41,422 bases of DNA from Eubacterium xylanophilum ATCC 35991 (lineage in GTDB: Bacteria; Bacillota; Clostridia; Lachnospirales; Lachnospiraceae): positions 38,971-80,392 of the forward strand of contig NZ_JAEB01000014.1 of assembly GCF_000518685.1 (NCBI RefSeq). Direction: 5' to 3'. Position 1 is the stretch's first letter. The number at the start of each line of letters is the position of its first letter. Made by a program: the position numbers and the translations under genes. Positions 16,123 to 23,952 of the stretch are shown one piece after another. Under the pieces are notes generated by a model. It searched no databases. It worked only from the letters and a program-made list of their open reading frames with translations, and was not told where the DNA came from.

Positions 16123-18381
16123 ATGGCGATAAGATTATCAGGATTAGCATCCGGCTTGGACACAGAGGCATTAGTCGGTGCTCTGATGTCTGCACAAAGT
16201 CTGAAAAAGACTAAGGTCGATAATGCTAAAACCAAATTGGAATGGAAGCAGACAAAGTGGACAGATTTGAATTCAAAATTATATAAGTTGTACACTGAGC
16301 AGGCTTCCAAGTTGAAACTGCAGAGTACTTATAATGCAAAGAAAGCATCTGTATCAGATGCAAGTAAGATATCGGTGACAGCCTCTAACTCAGCTACTAA
16401 TGGTAGCTATGTGATGGAGGTAAGTCAGATTGCCACATCGGAGTATCTGACTGGATCTGCGCTTAAGAATGTGAATTCTACAAGCACAAAGTTGGCAGAT
16501 ATTGATCCAAGTCTTGTTGATAAGAGAATTACTGTTACAACAGGAGTTGGGGATTCAGCCAAATCAACTGATATTGAGATAACTGCAAATACAACAATAA
16601 GTGATTTTGTCAACAGCTTGAAGAGTGCAGGAATTAATGCCAATTTTGATACTACTCAGAAGAGATTTTTCCTTAGTAGTAAGGAAAGTGGAATGTCTAA
16701 TTCCTTTACCATTACTTCTTCGGGAATTACTTCAGAAGAGTTGACTAAGAGAAATGCGGTTCTAGAGGGAATCGGATACGATAGCATGAATAGTTCCGAC
16801 AAGAAAAAAGTTGATTCATACATTAAGACTTTACAGAGTTCCGGTGTTGGAACAGATGCATATAATACAGCTCTTGATGGTTTGGCTAAAGTATCCTATG
16901 ACTCAAAGAATGCAGCAGCAGGGGATGCAGCTACAAAGTATGTGAAGGCAAAACTTTATACTGATAATTATGACAGGATAAAGTCAGAAGCTGAAGATTC
17001 TTTGCGAGGAAGGTACTATGACAAGGATGGCAATCCAGTTGGCCAGAACAAAGACATATATGCTTATAGATATGATACTATGAGTGAAGCTGCAAGAGCG
17101 GAGACCGGCCAGACTAAGGAAGAGTACATCGCTGCACATGTCAAGGAAGATTTTGACAAGGCAGTCAAGGAAAAGGCGGATTCAGATATTGTTGCATTTG
17201 TCAACAAAGAGGTTAGCACTAACAGTGAAGTGAAGACAGATATTGAAGCTCTTACATATTCAGGAATGTCAGAGAGCGAGATAAGAGCAGGACTCAGTGA
17301 GGATGCCCTTGATAAGTTCTACAAGACAGGCGGAGAAGTTAGTGTATCTGGTTTCTCTGGAATGGAAGGCATTACTGAGGATTCAATCAAGTCAAGTATT
17401 ACATCAGCTGTAAGTGATTATGCTTCAATCGAAGAGAGATCATATTCTCTTGGAGGCTCTGCACTTACAGGATTGGGACTTGCTGATATCACTACAGATG
17501 CTGAGGGCAAGGCTGTTATTAACGGCGGAGCAGGTGGTCCAAAGGGCATGGCATTTATCGGTGCTAGCGATAGCATTATCAAGCTCAATGGAGCAGAACT
17601 TACTTCAGAGTCAACTACTGTTTCTGTCAATGGATTGAGTATTACGCTCAATAATACTACTGCTCCGGGTGAGACTGTTAAGTTCACTGTGGGCAATGAT
17701 GTAAGTGCAGTTTATGACACAATTAAAACTGCCCTGAATCAGTATAATGAGATTATCAGTGAGATGAATAAGTTGTATACTGCATCTTCTGCAAAGGGAT
17801 ATGAGCCACTGTCCAAAGAGGAGAAGAAGGCCATGTCGGAGGACGAAATCAAACTCTATGAGGACAAGATTAAGGACTCACTTTTCAGGGGAGACAGCAC
17901 ACTTAATGGAATAATTATGGCAATGAAAGGCGCTATGCAATCTACATTCGAAGTGGATGGACAGAAGTACTCTCTTTCTTCATTTGGAATTACCACATCA
18001 AATGATTGGACTGAAGGTGGAAAGTATCACATCTACGGCGACAAGGATGATGCCACATTTGGAGATCGCCAAGACAAGCTTAGAGCGGCGCTGGAAAATG
18101 ATCCGGAGACGACGATGCGAGCATTGTCGGGAATCTTCGGAAATCTCAGTAGCGCTATGAATTCTAAGATGGCATCGAGCAGTGTGAGTAGTGCATTGAC
18201 ATTCTATAATGATATTAAGATTAAAGACGAACTTAAGAATTATACAAAGGAAATCTCTGACTGGGAGACAAGGTTGGAGGAAATAGAAGAAAAATATTAC
18301 AAACAGTTCTCCAAGATGGAGTCGGCAATGGCGAAGCTTCAGGCGCAACAGACCAACTTGTCGTCACTGTTTGGCAATTGA
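16123..18381 (+). CDS. fliD: flagellar filament cap protein FliD (HAP2)
   Basis: Cap that folds flagellin at the filament tip. The N-terminus has the family signature RLSGLASGLDTEALVGALMS, followed by a coiled-coil-prone helix. The C-terminal domain has KTALNQYNEIISEMNKLYTA and ends in a coiled coil (DWETRLEEIEEKYYKQFSKM, then ALQAQQ-like sequence). At 752 aa it is larger than most (450-680 aa). The extra length is a lysine/glutamate-rich helical insert at about 220-430. The ribosome-binding site is ATCGGAGGAAATAGT. The 126 bp between flaG and this gene show no convincing gene. Confidence 0.92.
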   Translation: MAIRLSGLASGLDTEALVGALMSAQSLKKTKVDNAKTKLEWKQTKWTDLNSKLYKLYTEQASKLKLQSTYNAKKASVSDASKISVTASNSATNGSYVMEVSQIATSEYLTGSALKNVNSTSTKLADIDPSLVDKRITVTTGVGDSAKSTDIEITANTTISDFVNSLKSAGINANFDTTQKRFFLSSKESGMSNSFTITSSGITSEELTKRNAVLEGIGYDSMNSSDKKKVDSYIKTLQSSGVGTDAYNTALDGLAKVSYDSKNAAAGDAATKYVKAKLYTDNYDRIKSEAEDSLRGRYYDKDGNPVGQNKDIYAYRYDTMSEAARAETGQTKEEYIAAHVKEDFDKAVKEKADSDIVAFVNKEVSTNSEVKTDIEALTYSGMSESEIRAGLSEDALDKFYKTGGEVSVSGFSGMEGITEDSIKSSITSAVSDYASIEERSYSLGGSALTGLGLADITTDAEGKAVINGGAGGPKGMAFIGASDSIIKLNGAELTSESTTVSVNGLSITLNNTTAPGETVKFTVGNDVSAVYDTIKTALNQYNEIISEMNKLYTASSAKGYEPLSKEEKKAMSEDEIKLYEDKIKDSLFRGDSTLNGIIMAMKGAMQSTFEVDGQKYSLSSFGITTSNDWTEGGKYHIYGDKDDATFGDRQDKLRAALENDPETTMRALSGIFGNLSSAMNSKMASSSVSSALTFYNDIKIKDELKNYTKEISDWETRLEEIEEKYYKQFSKMESAMAKLQAQQTNLSSLFGN

Positions 18382-18394
18382 TAATTTGGCATTG

Positions 18395-18450
18395 GGTGGT
18401 TTGGTTTGAACTATGACGGTCGCCCTTGTGGCAGAGAGTGCCACAGGGCG
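18395..18450 (+). promoter_or_regulatory. fliS leader: shared 13-mer and strong stem-loop
   Basis: GGTGGTTTGGTTT (18395-18407) repeats exactly the 13-mer in the fliW leader. It is followed by a strong stem, CGCCC(T)TGTGGCA (18421-18433) with TGCCACAGGGCG (18439-18450), which has one bulged T and a 5-nt loop. No T-run follows, so it is not a standard terminator. A second small hairpin, CCCC with GGGG, sits about 15 nt further on, just before the fliS ribosome-binding site. Confidence 0.6.
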
Positions 18451-18503
18451 ATTGTATATTGCACAACCCCGTTCTTTGGGGGAGTTTCAGGGAGGACAAA
18501 ATT

Positions 18504-18884
18504 ATGAATACAAACATGGCAGATTCTTATAAGACAAACGCGATATTAACAGCATCACCGGCAGAGCTTACGCTTATGTTGTACGATGGTGCAATCAAGT
18601 TTTGTAATATAGCACTGATAGCATTGGAAAAAAATGATTATGGAAAATGTAATGAGAATTTGAAAAGAGCACAGGATATAATTTTGGAATTCAGAATTAC
18701 ACTAGATCACAAGTATCCTGTTTGGGAAGACTTTGACAGAGTCTTCGAATACATATATAATTGTCTTATAGATGGAAATATTCACAAGGACAAAGAGATG
18801 ATAGAAGAAGGACTAGGTAGGATTAGAGAGATGCGAGACACTTGGAAAGAAGTGATGCAGCTTAACAATCAAAAGGTGGACTAG
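18504..18884 (+). CDS. fliS: flagellin export chaperone FliS
   Basis: Four-helix chaperone that keeps flagellin unpolymerised in the cytoplasm. 126 aa from MNTNMADSYKTNAILTASPA. It shows the family motif SPAELTLMLYDGAIKFCNIA, then RAQDIILEFRITLD, and a C-terminal helix ending MRDTWKEVMQLNNQ. GGGAGGACAAAATT precedes the ATG at 18504. The longer frame from TTG at 18426 runs through the stem-loop and is not a real start. Part of the fliD block. Confidence 0.9.
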   Translation: MNTNMADSYKTNAILTASPAELTLMLYDGAIKFCNIALIALEKNDYGKCNENLKRAQDIILEFRITLDHKYPVWEDFDRVFEYIYNCLIDGNIHKDKEMIEEGLGRIREMRDTWKEVMQLNNQKVD

Positions 18885-18933
18885 TTTGTGGTATGCCATC
18901 AGTGGTTCAGGCATTTGAGACAGGAGGCAGTTT

Positions 18934-19422
18934 ATGGTAAAGAACGATTCGATTTATGTTGGTATGATGACCGATTCTTTGCATAGAAAGAAGAGGGTGT
19001 TAAAGTCCATATATGAGTTGACATGTGAGCAAGAAAAGGCACTAAAAGCTGACGAACTAGACTATGATAAGTTTCAGGAGATAGTCGATGAGAAGGGGAA
19101 GCTGATAGATGAACTTACTCAGATCGACAATGGATTCGATTCACTGTTCAAGCGAATGGAGGCAGTGATAAAGGCCAATAGAGATGCATATAAAAGTGAT
19201 ATTTTGACAATGCAGGATCTGATTAGAGAGATATCCGAGTTGGGTATACAGATTCAGGCATTGGAAAAGCAGAATAGCGAGCACTTTAAAATATATCTTG
19301 CCAATGAGAAAAAAGAGATAAAAAGCTTTCATATGAATAGAAAAATATCCGAAGGATATTATCAGCATATGGCCAATACTCATCAGGCAGAGCAGTCATA
19401 TTTTTTTGACAAAAACAAATAA
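18934..19422 (+). CDS. FliT/FlgN-like flagellar chaperone candidate
   Basis: 162 aa, all-helical, charged and predicted coiled coil (QEIVDEKGKLIDELTQIDNG; ISELGIQIQALEKQNSEHFK). There is no signal peptide or membrane segment. Size, composition and position directly after fliS match the FliT/FlgN-type export chaperones that serve FliD and junction proteins. Sequence identity to named members cannot be judged by eye, so the assignment rests mainly on context. The ribosome-binding site GACAGGAGGCAGTTT is good. Confidence 0.6.
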   Translation: MVKNDSIYVGMMTDSLHRKKRVLKSIYELTCEQEKALKADELDYDKFQEIVDEKGKLIDELTQIDNGFDSLFKRMEAVIKANRDAYKSDILTMQDLIREISELGIQIQALEKQNSEHFKIYLANEKKEIKSFHMNRKISEGYYQHMANTHQAEQSYFFDKNK

Positions 19423-19436
19423 TAAGGAGACATTTA

Positions 19437-20075
19437 ATGTTAGGCAATAACAATACGGAAGAGAAAACAAAGGGTATTTTAGGTAGACTTTTAGAGAAGA
19501 TATATGGTAAATTTATAGGTATAATAATAGTCGCGGTGATTGCCGCGGCTATTGGTGTGCTAGGGACTACTATCTGGCAGAAGTATAACACGCAGGACAA
19601 GACTATAGCCATTGGCTTTGAGGATATCGGAGAACTGGCTACTCAGGAGTCAAGGGTGACAAAGGTAAAGAGTGTGGATAAGTCGATGGACTTTTTCGGA
19701 CTATTTGACATGCCTTTCACCCACTCCAATGTTATTTTTAGCTATGACTTTGAGATTAAAGCCGGATATGATTTTTCTGAGATAAAGTGGGATGTTGACG
19801 AGGAGAAAAAGGTAGTTATGGTCACGCTTCCACAGGTGAAAACTTTTGGATCCAGAATTGACCCCAAGTCATTTAAAGTATATAATGAGAAGAGCAGTGC
19901 TTTCAATCCGATTAAGCTAAAGGAGTTTGGAGAAGAGACGACTAAGATGAATGTAGAAGCTGAGAAGGAAGCTATAGAGGCGGGACTTCTTGACAAGGCC
20001 AGAGTTAATGGAGAAAAGCTTATAACTGGTATGCTGAAACAGCATTTTGAGGATTATAGAATAGAGTTTAAATAA
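19437..20075 (+). CDS. DUF4230-type single-pass membrane protein
   Basis: 212 aa. A short cytoplasmic N-terminus precedes one transmembrane helix (about residues 26-45: IGIIIVAVIAAAIGVLGTTI). The extracytoplasmic part begins with FEDIGELATQESRVTKVKSV, the recognisable opening of DUF4230 domains. It continues with a beta-rich core (FEIKAGYDFSEIKWDVDEEK; VVMVTLPQVKTFGSRIDP) and a C-terminal helix. Function is unknown. It lies 14 bp after the chaperone gene, with AAGGAGACATTTA upstream, so it is probably cotranscribed with the flagellar genes, although a flagellar role is only inferred from position. Confidence 0.75.
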   Translation: MLGNNNTEEKTKGILGRLLEKIYGKFIGIIIVAVIAAAIGVLGTTIWQKYNTQDKTIAIGFEDIGELATQESRVTKVKSVDKSMDFFGLFDMPFTHSNVIFSYDFEIKAGYDFSEIKWDVDEEKKVVMVTLPQVKTFGSRIDPKSFKVYNEKSSAFNPIKLKEFGEETTKMNVEAEKEAIEAGLLDKARVNGEKLITGMLKQHFEDYRIEFK

Positions 20076-20096
20076 TTATTTAAAGAGGTGTGTGTT

Positions 20097-21020
20097 TTGC
20101 TATATGTAATACAGGTGGAGACAGGTAAGGAATCGGAGACTGTATTTTTGTGTAAAAAGTACATGGATCCGGAGTGTTACAAGGAAATGTTCATTCCGCG
20201 TTATGAGTGCAAAAAAAGATATAAAGGCGAGTGGCATGTGCAGGAGAGGAATCTTTTCCCGGGATATATATTTGTTCAACCTTTGAGTGAGGAAGAGAGG
20301 GAAGATCCAATTAGTTGGGTGAGAGATGAGCTGGCCAAAGTTCCTAGAATGACTAAGCTCATATGTCACGAGGATACTCCTGTGCCCATATACCCCCATG
20401 AGGAAAAATTTATCCGATCGGTTGTTGATAAAGATTATACAATAAGAATGTCGGAGGGGCTTATCCTGGGAGATGAGCTTGTGATATTAAATGGCGCCTT
20501 GAAGGATTATCGCGGCATGATTAAGAAAATTGACAGGCACAGACGGCTTGCCTGGATCGATGTGGATGTCTTTGGTCGACCTACGCCAGTTGAGATAGGG
20601 CTAGAAGTTGCCAAGAAAGTTTCAACTGAGGAGTTTGAGGCTTGGAAGAAGGCGCTGTGGGGTGACGAGGAAGACAAAACAGAAGTGAAAGAGAAGAAGG
20701 TAGAAGAGGAAAAGGGACAAGAAGAAGAAAACCCAAAAGTGCAAAAACCGCCGAAGAGTGGTGCTTCTCACAAGAATAGTCGTGGTAGTTCATCGGAACA
20801 TTTGACTTTTAACATGGAGAGTTTGTTAGAGGGATTGCACTTGGGAGCGGAGATACCTCCTGGAAATGTTCTGATAAAGTCGGGAGTCTTTTCTGGTATG
20901 AGGGGCGAGTTGGTTTCCGAGAAGAATGGCAGATATAAAGTTTTATTAAATGTCTTTGGAGACATGTCCAATGTGGAATTCGAAGAAGATGAAATAATGA
21001 TATTAAATAATGGAAAGTGA
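20097..21020 (+). CDS. loaP: NusG-family antiterminator, LoaP-like, with an extra KOW-like domain
   Basis: Specialised NusG paralogue. LoaP proteins ride on RNA polymerase and suppress termination in long polysaccharide or metabolite operons. The N-terminal NGN domain (about 1-110) opens LYVIQVETGKESETVFLCKK and includes RNLFPGYIFVQ. A KOW domain follows (LGDELVILNGALKDYRGMIK). Unlike the usual LoaP of roughly 170-180 aa, this protein is 307 aa: a lysine/glutamate-rich linker (about 185-240) leads to a second KOW-like module (VLIKSGVFSGMRGELVSEKN, then GRYKVLLNVFGDMSNVEFEE). The start is TTG at 20097, 6 nt after AGAGGTG; the GTG at 20088 is inside that site. Candidate targets are the glycan operon at 23241-33583 or the preceding flagellar operon. 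Confidence 0.75.
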   Translation: MLYVIQVETGKESETVFLCKKYMDPECYKEMFIPRYECKKRYKGEWHVQERNLFPGYIFVQPLSEEEREDPISWVRDELAKVPRMTKLICHEDTPVPIYPHEEKFIRSVVDKDYTIRMSEGLILGDELVILNGALKDYRGMIKKIDRHRRLAWIDVDVFGRPTPVEIGLEVAKKVSTEEFEAWKKALWGDEEDKTEVKEKKVEEEKGQEEENPKVQKPPKSGASHKNSRGSSSEHLTFNMESLLEGLHLGAEIPPGNVLIKSGVFSGMRGELVSEKNGRYKVLLNVFGDMSNVEFEEDEIMILNNGK

Positions 21021-21030
21021 TGGGATAATT

Positions 21031-21435
21031 ATGGAAGCATATAAGCATAAAGTACAGTATTATGAAACGGATAAGATGGGAATAACTCATCACTCCAATT
21101 ATATTAGGTGGATGGAAGAGGCGAGGGTTTACTTTCTGGAGCAGATAGGATGGGGATATAATAAGATGGAGGAAGAAGGGATTGGCTCTCCTGTAGTTGC
21201 AGTGGATTGTAAGTACAAGAAACCAACCACTTTCGCCGACGAAGTTTTCATACAGGTAAAAGTGGAAAATTGCAAAGGTGTAAAGTTGAAGCTGTTATAT
21301 GAGATGACTGATGCGCAGGGGGAAATTTGCTGTATCGGTCACTCGGAACACTGCTTTGTCGGATCCGATGGTAAGTTTGTGAGATTCGACAAAGAGTATC
21401 CGGAGTTTTATAAAAAACTTTTAGAATTTGCCTAG
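21031..21435 (+). CDS. YbgC/FadM-type acyl-CoA thioesterase
   Basis: Hotdog-fold thioesterase of the 4-hydroxybenzoyl-CoA type, 134 aa. The catalytic motif YYETDKMGITHHSNYIRWME has the conserved Asp. FADEVFIQVKVE and SEHCFVGSDGK follow as the later strands. The substrate is unknown; family members hydrolyse short- or medium-chain acyl-CoA and sometimes act in lipid metabolism. It starts just after loaP. The ATG at 21031 has a weak GGGAT upstream, while an in-frame ATG at 21010 would overlap loaP and add seven residues; neither is certain. The stop shares the tetranucleotide CTAG with the stop of the convergent gene. Confidence 0.8.
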   Translation: MEAYKHKVQYYETDKMGITHHSNYIRWMEEARVYFLEQIGWGYNKMEEEGIGSPVVAVDCKYKKPTTFADEVFIQVKVENCKGVKLKLLYEMTDAQGEICCIGHSEHCFVGSDGKFVRFDKEYPEFYKKLLEFA

Positions 21436-23069
21436 TTGGTTTTTTCGAAGACCTTGACATTTGAAGTGATGGCGTCGGCTCCGAGCTCGATTGCTTTTTT
21501 GGCCTCCTCGGGTGTATCAGCAATATAGAGGCATAGATTGATTTTGCGTTTCTTAATCTCGTTGATTGTCTCTTTATTGGAAGAGGCTATTGCCCAGTCA
21601 AGACCAAAATTATTGGACTCTAAATAGTCTAGGTCAACTTCCTTTTTGTTTGTAATAAATTGGATTTTTATATCCTTATTCTGCGCGCGTACATGTTCTA
21701 GGTACGTGCTGGAAAAACTCGTTATGTAGCATCGTTTAGTCATGCTGTACTTGTCAATGAGATTGAGAAGTCGGTGGACTTGGGATGCTATTTCTTGTTC
21801 ATTGTTGCGGTCAAGAGTTTTCTGGTTTCCTCTGACTAGATTCTTAATTTCCAAAAGTGGAGTGATATCCCAAGGTTCAACCAGTTTGAGTAGTGATTCT
21901 AGAGTTGGTATCTCTCCGTGAGAAAGGTTTTCTACCTGTTCATAGGTTAGTTTATTTATTATACCTTCAATTTCGTCTTTATCTGTGAGATTTGAGGGTG
22001 CTTTTCTCCCATTTGTCCACACTTTTCCATCGTGATTGAGGACAAATACACCGTCTTTTGTGGAGTAAATATCTGTTTCTACGCCCCAGAATCCAGCTAT
22101 TATCGCATTTTTGAATGCAGTTATAGTGTTTTCCACACCGCCATTTACATATCCCCTATGTGCAATAAAGTGGGCAGCAGTGCTTGGGAGAATTGTTTGT
22201 TTGATTATAGTATTCGCACTTGCTGACGTGGCAAGGATTTTCTTTGTGACAGTTACCTTGCTGACGCACGAATCTTGAGATCCACAGGCTGTGATTGTGG
22301 TAACGCCCGGAGAAAGAGCTATTATTTTTCCTGAGGATGTGACTACAGCTACGTTCTCGTTGGAACTCTTGTAACTTATGATATCATTGAATTGGCTTGA
22401 TTTTTTGACCGGATTCATGGTAGTGCTCCCGACTTCCATGGTCGTTATTTCATTTTCAAAACCAAGTCTATATCCTCTGTTTACAGCGATAAGACAGCTT
22501 GCAATTGCTCCGTCTTGGGTTTTATAGGTTATGGTAGCTGATCCCGGGGTGACAGCAGTAATCATACCACTTTTATTGACGCTTGCAACCTCCGGGTTAG
22601 AAGATACCATTTTAAGCTTTTTATCTTTAACATGTTTGAATATTATTTTGGGCGTAAATGTCCTATTTATATATAATTTCTTTGAATCCTGGTTTAGTGA
22701 TATAGTGCCGGGTAAAACGTTGACGGTCACAGTTTTTCTTGCTTTTTTTACAGAGATTGTCAACTGAGTTTGACCGACTTTTTTTGCTTTGATTTGCCCC
22801 TTTTTATTCACAGTAAAAATATTCCGATTTGCGGAAGACCATCTGATTTTGTACGGTAATTGTATCTTGATTTTCTTCTTGTATCCGCTGTATATAGTCA
22901 GAGTTTCAGGTATTTTCTTGAATGCATTTCTGATTTTTTTGTATTGCTTTATGCTTGACGGACTATTTTTTTGTGCGAAAATATTCTGTTCGTTGTAGAA
23001 CAATGGGAGTGTGCTAAGTATAAATGCTGCTAGGGTCAGCAAGATTCTTTTATAATAATTATGTTTCAT
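21432..23069 (-). CDS. secreted glycerophosphodiester phosphodiesterase with three Ig-like repeats
   Basis: 545 aa. Signal peptide: KHNYYKRILL followed by a hydrophobic stretch ending NIFAQ. Three tandem Big_2-type domains span about 45-280; typical strands are IRWSSANRNIFTVNKKGQIK, SSNPEVASVNKSGMITAV and SSNENVAVVTSSGKIIALSP. The C-terminal GDPD barrel starts at about 300 with HFIAHRGYVNGG and ENTITAF, and has GVETDIYSTKDGVFVLNHDG, which supplies the metal and acid-base residues. It cleaves glycerophosphodiesters, which may come from phospholipids or teichoic-acid-like polymers, outside the cell. GGAGG lies 8 nt before the ATG at 23069; the in-frame ATG at 23084 overlaps it. The stop overlaps the convergent thioesterase stop. 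Confidence 0.85.
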   Translation of the reverse strand: MKHNYYKRILLTLAAFILSTLPLFYNEQNIFAQKNSPSSIKQYKKIRNAFKKIPETLTIYSGYKKKIKIQLPYKIRWSSANRNIFTVNKKGQIKAKKVGQTQLTISVKKARKTVTVNVLPGTISLNQDSKKLYINRTFTPKIIFKHVKDKKLKMVSSNPEVASVNKSGMITAVTPGSATITYKTQDGAIASCLIAVNRGYRLGFENEITTMEVGSTTMNPVKKSSQFNDIISYKSSNENVAVVTSSGKIIALSPGVTTITACGSQDSCVSKVTVTKKILATSASANTIIKQTILPSTAAHFIAHRGYVNGGVENTITAFKNAIIAGFWGVETDIYSTKDGVFVLNHDGKVWTNGRKAPSNLTDKDEIEGIINKLTYEQVENLSHGEIPTLESLLKLVEPWDITPLLEIKNLVRGNQKTLDRNNEQEIASQVHRLLNLIDKYSMTKRCYITSFSSTYLEHVRAQNKDIKIQFITNKKEVDLDYLESNNFGLDWAIASSNKETINEIKKRKINLCLYIADTPEEAKKAIELGADAITSNVKVFEKTN

Positions 23070-23161
23070 AGTATTATCCTCCATTTTCTCAGATATGTTA
23101 AGTATAACACATGATTGGATGAGAATAAAGAGGATATGTGAAAAGATAGAGATAGATAGGG

Positions 23162-23191
23162 TTGCGGATAACTACAATTTTGTGTTATAAT
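23162..23191 (+). promoter_or_regulatory. promoter of the glycan operon
   Basis: TTGCGG (23162-23167), an 18-nt spacer and TATAAT (23186-23191). The start near 23198 leaves a leader of about 40 nt, too short for an elaborate antitermination element unless it lies inside the first gene. Confidence 0.65.
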
Positions 23192-23240
23192 GTAATGTGA
23201 TATAGCAACAAAAGTCGAGCAGAAAGGGAGATGAGGAAAC

Positions 23241-23945
23241 ATGGGAATTAGTGTTGTTTTGCTAGCATACAAGGAAGAAGAAAATTTAAAAGTGCTATTG
23301 CCAAAGATTATAGAGAATCTTGGAAAGACGAGAGAAGAGTATGAAATTATCGTGGTCGATACAGAAAAGCCTCTTGATAATACAGCGGAGGTTTGCAAGA
23401 AGTATGGCGCTAGATATGTCAATCAGAAGTATCCGGGATTTGGTGGTGCATTCAGGACTGGTATAAGATGTGCCAAGAAGGATAAGTTTTTGATACTCGA
23501 TAGCGATGGTTCGCATAATCCAAAGTATATTCCAAGGATTTATAAGAAGTTTGTGGATGATAGATGCGATGTAGTTATAGGCTCTAGGTATGTGGAGGGC
23601 GGTAAGACCAATGATGCCAAGAGTTCTGTTGTGATGTCTCATATTTTGAATGGAACATTTAGATTGTTTCTTGGAATCAAAGCCAAGGATGTGTCGACAG
23701 ATTATCGCATGTATCGCACCCACCAGTTAAAGAAAGTCAAGTTGACTTGTAAGAACTATGACGTGTTGCAAGAAGTGCTCTTAAAACTAAGACTTGCCAA
23801 GGATAACAAAAAGCTCAAGATTGGTGAAGTTCCGATAGAGTTCGATAAGAGAATATATGGGGAGTCGAAGAGAAGATTGATTCCATTTATTATTAGTTAT
23901 ATTAAAACGCTAATTAAACTTACTGCAACAAGGATTAGAGGTTAA
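23241..23945 (+). CDS. GT2 glycosyltransferase, DPM1-like
   Basis: 234-aa family 2 glycosyltransferase with a GT-A fold. The nucleotide-binding start is ISVVLLAYKEEENL, VVDTEKPLDNTAEVCKKYGA follows, and the DXD-type motif is ILDSDGSHNPKYI. GSRYVEGGKTNDAKSS is typical of the dolichol/polyprenol-phosphate mannosyltransferase group. There is one hydrophobic C-terminal stretch (RLIPFIISYIKTLIKL) that may associate with the membrane. With mannose/rhamnose nucleotide genes following directly, it probably loads a GDP-sugar onto polyprenyl phosphate or a glycan acceptor. First gene of the operon; ribosome-binding site AAAGGGAGATGAGGAAAC. Confidence 0.82.
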   Translation: MGISVVLLAYKEEENLKVLLPKIIENLGKTREEYEIIVVDTEKPLDNTAEVCKKYGARYVNQKYPGFGGAFRTGIRCAKKDKFLILDSDGSHNPKYIPRIYKKFVDDRCDVVIGSRYVEGGKTNDAKSSVVMSHILNGTFRLFLGIKAKDVSTDYRMYRTHQLKKVKLTCKNYDVLQEVLLKLRLAKDNKKLKIGEVPIEFDKRIYGESKRRLIPFIISYIKTLIKLTATRIRG

Positions 23946-23952
23946 AACATAT

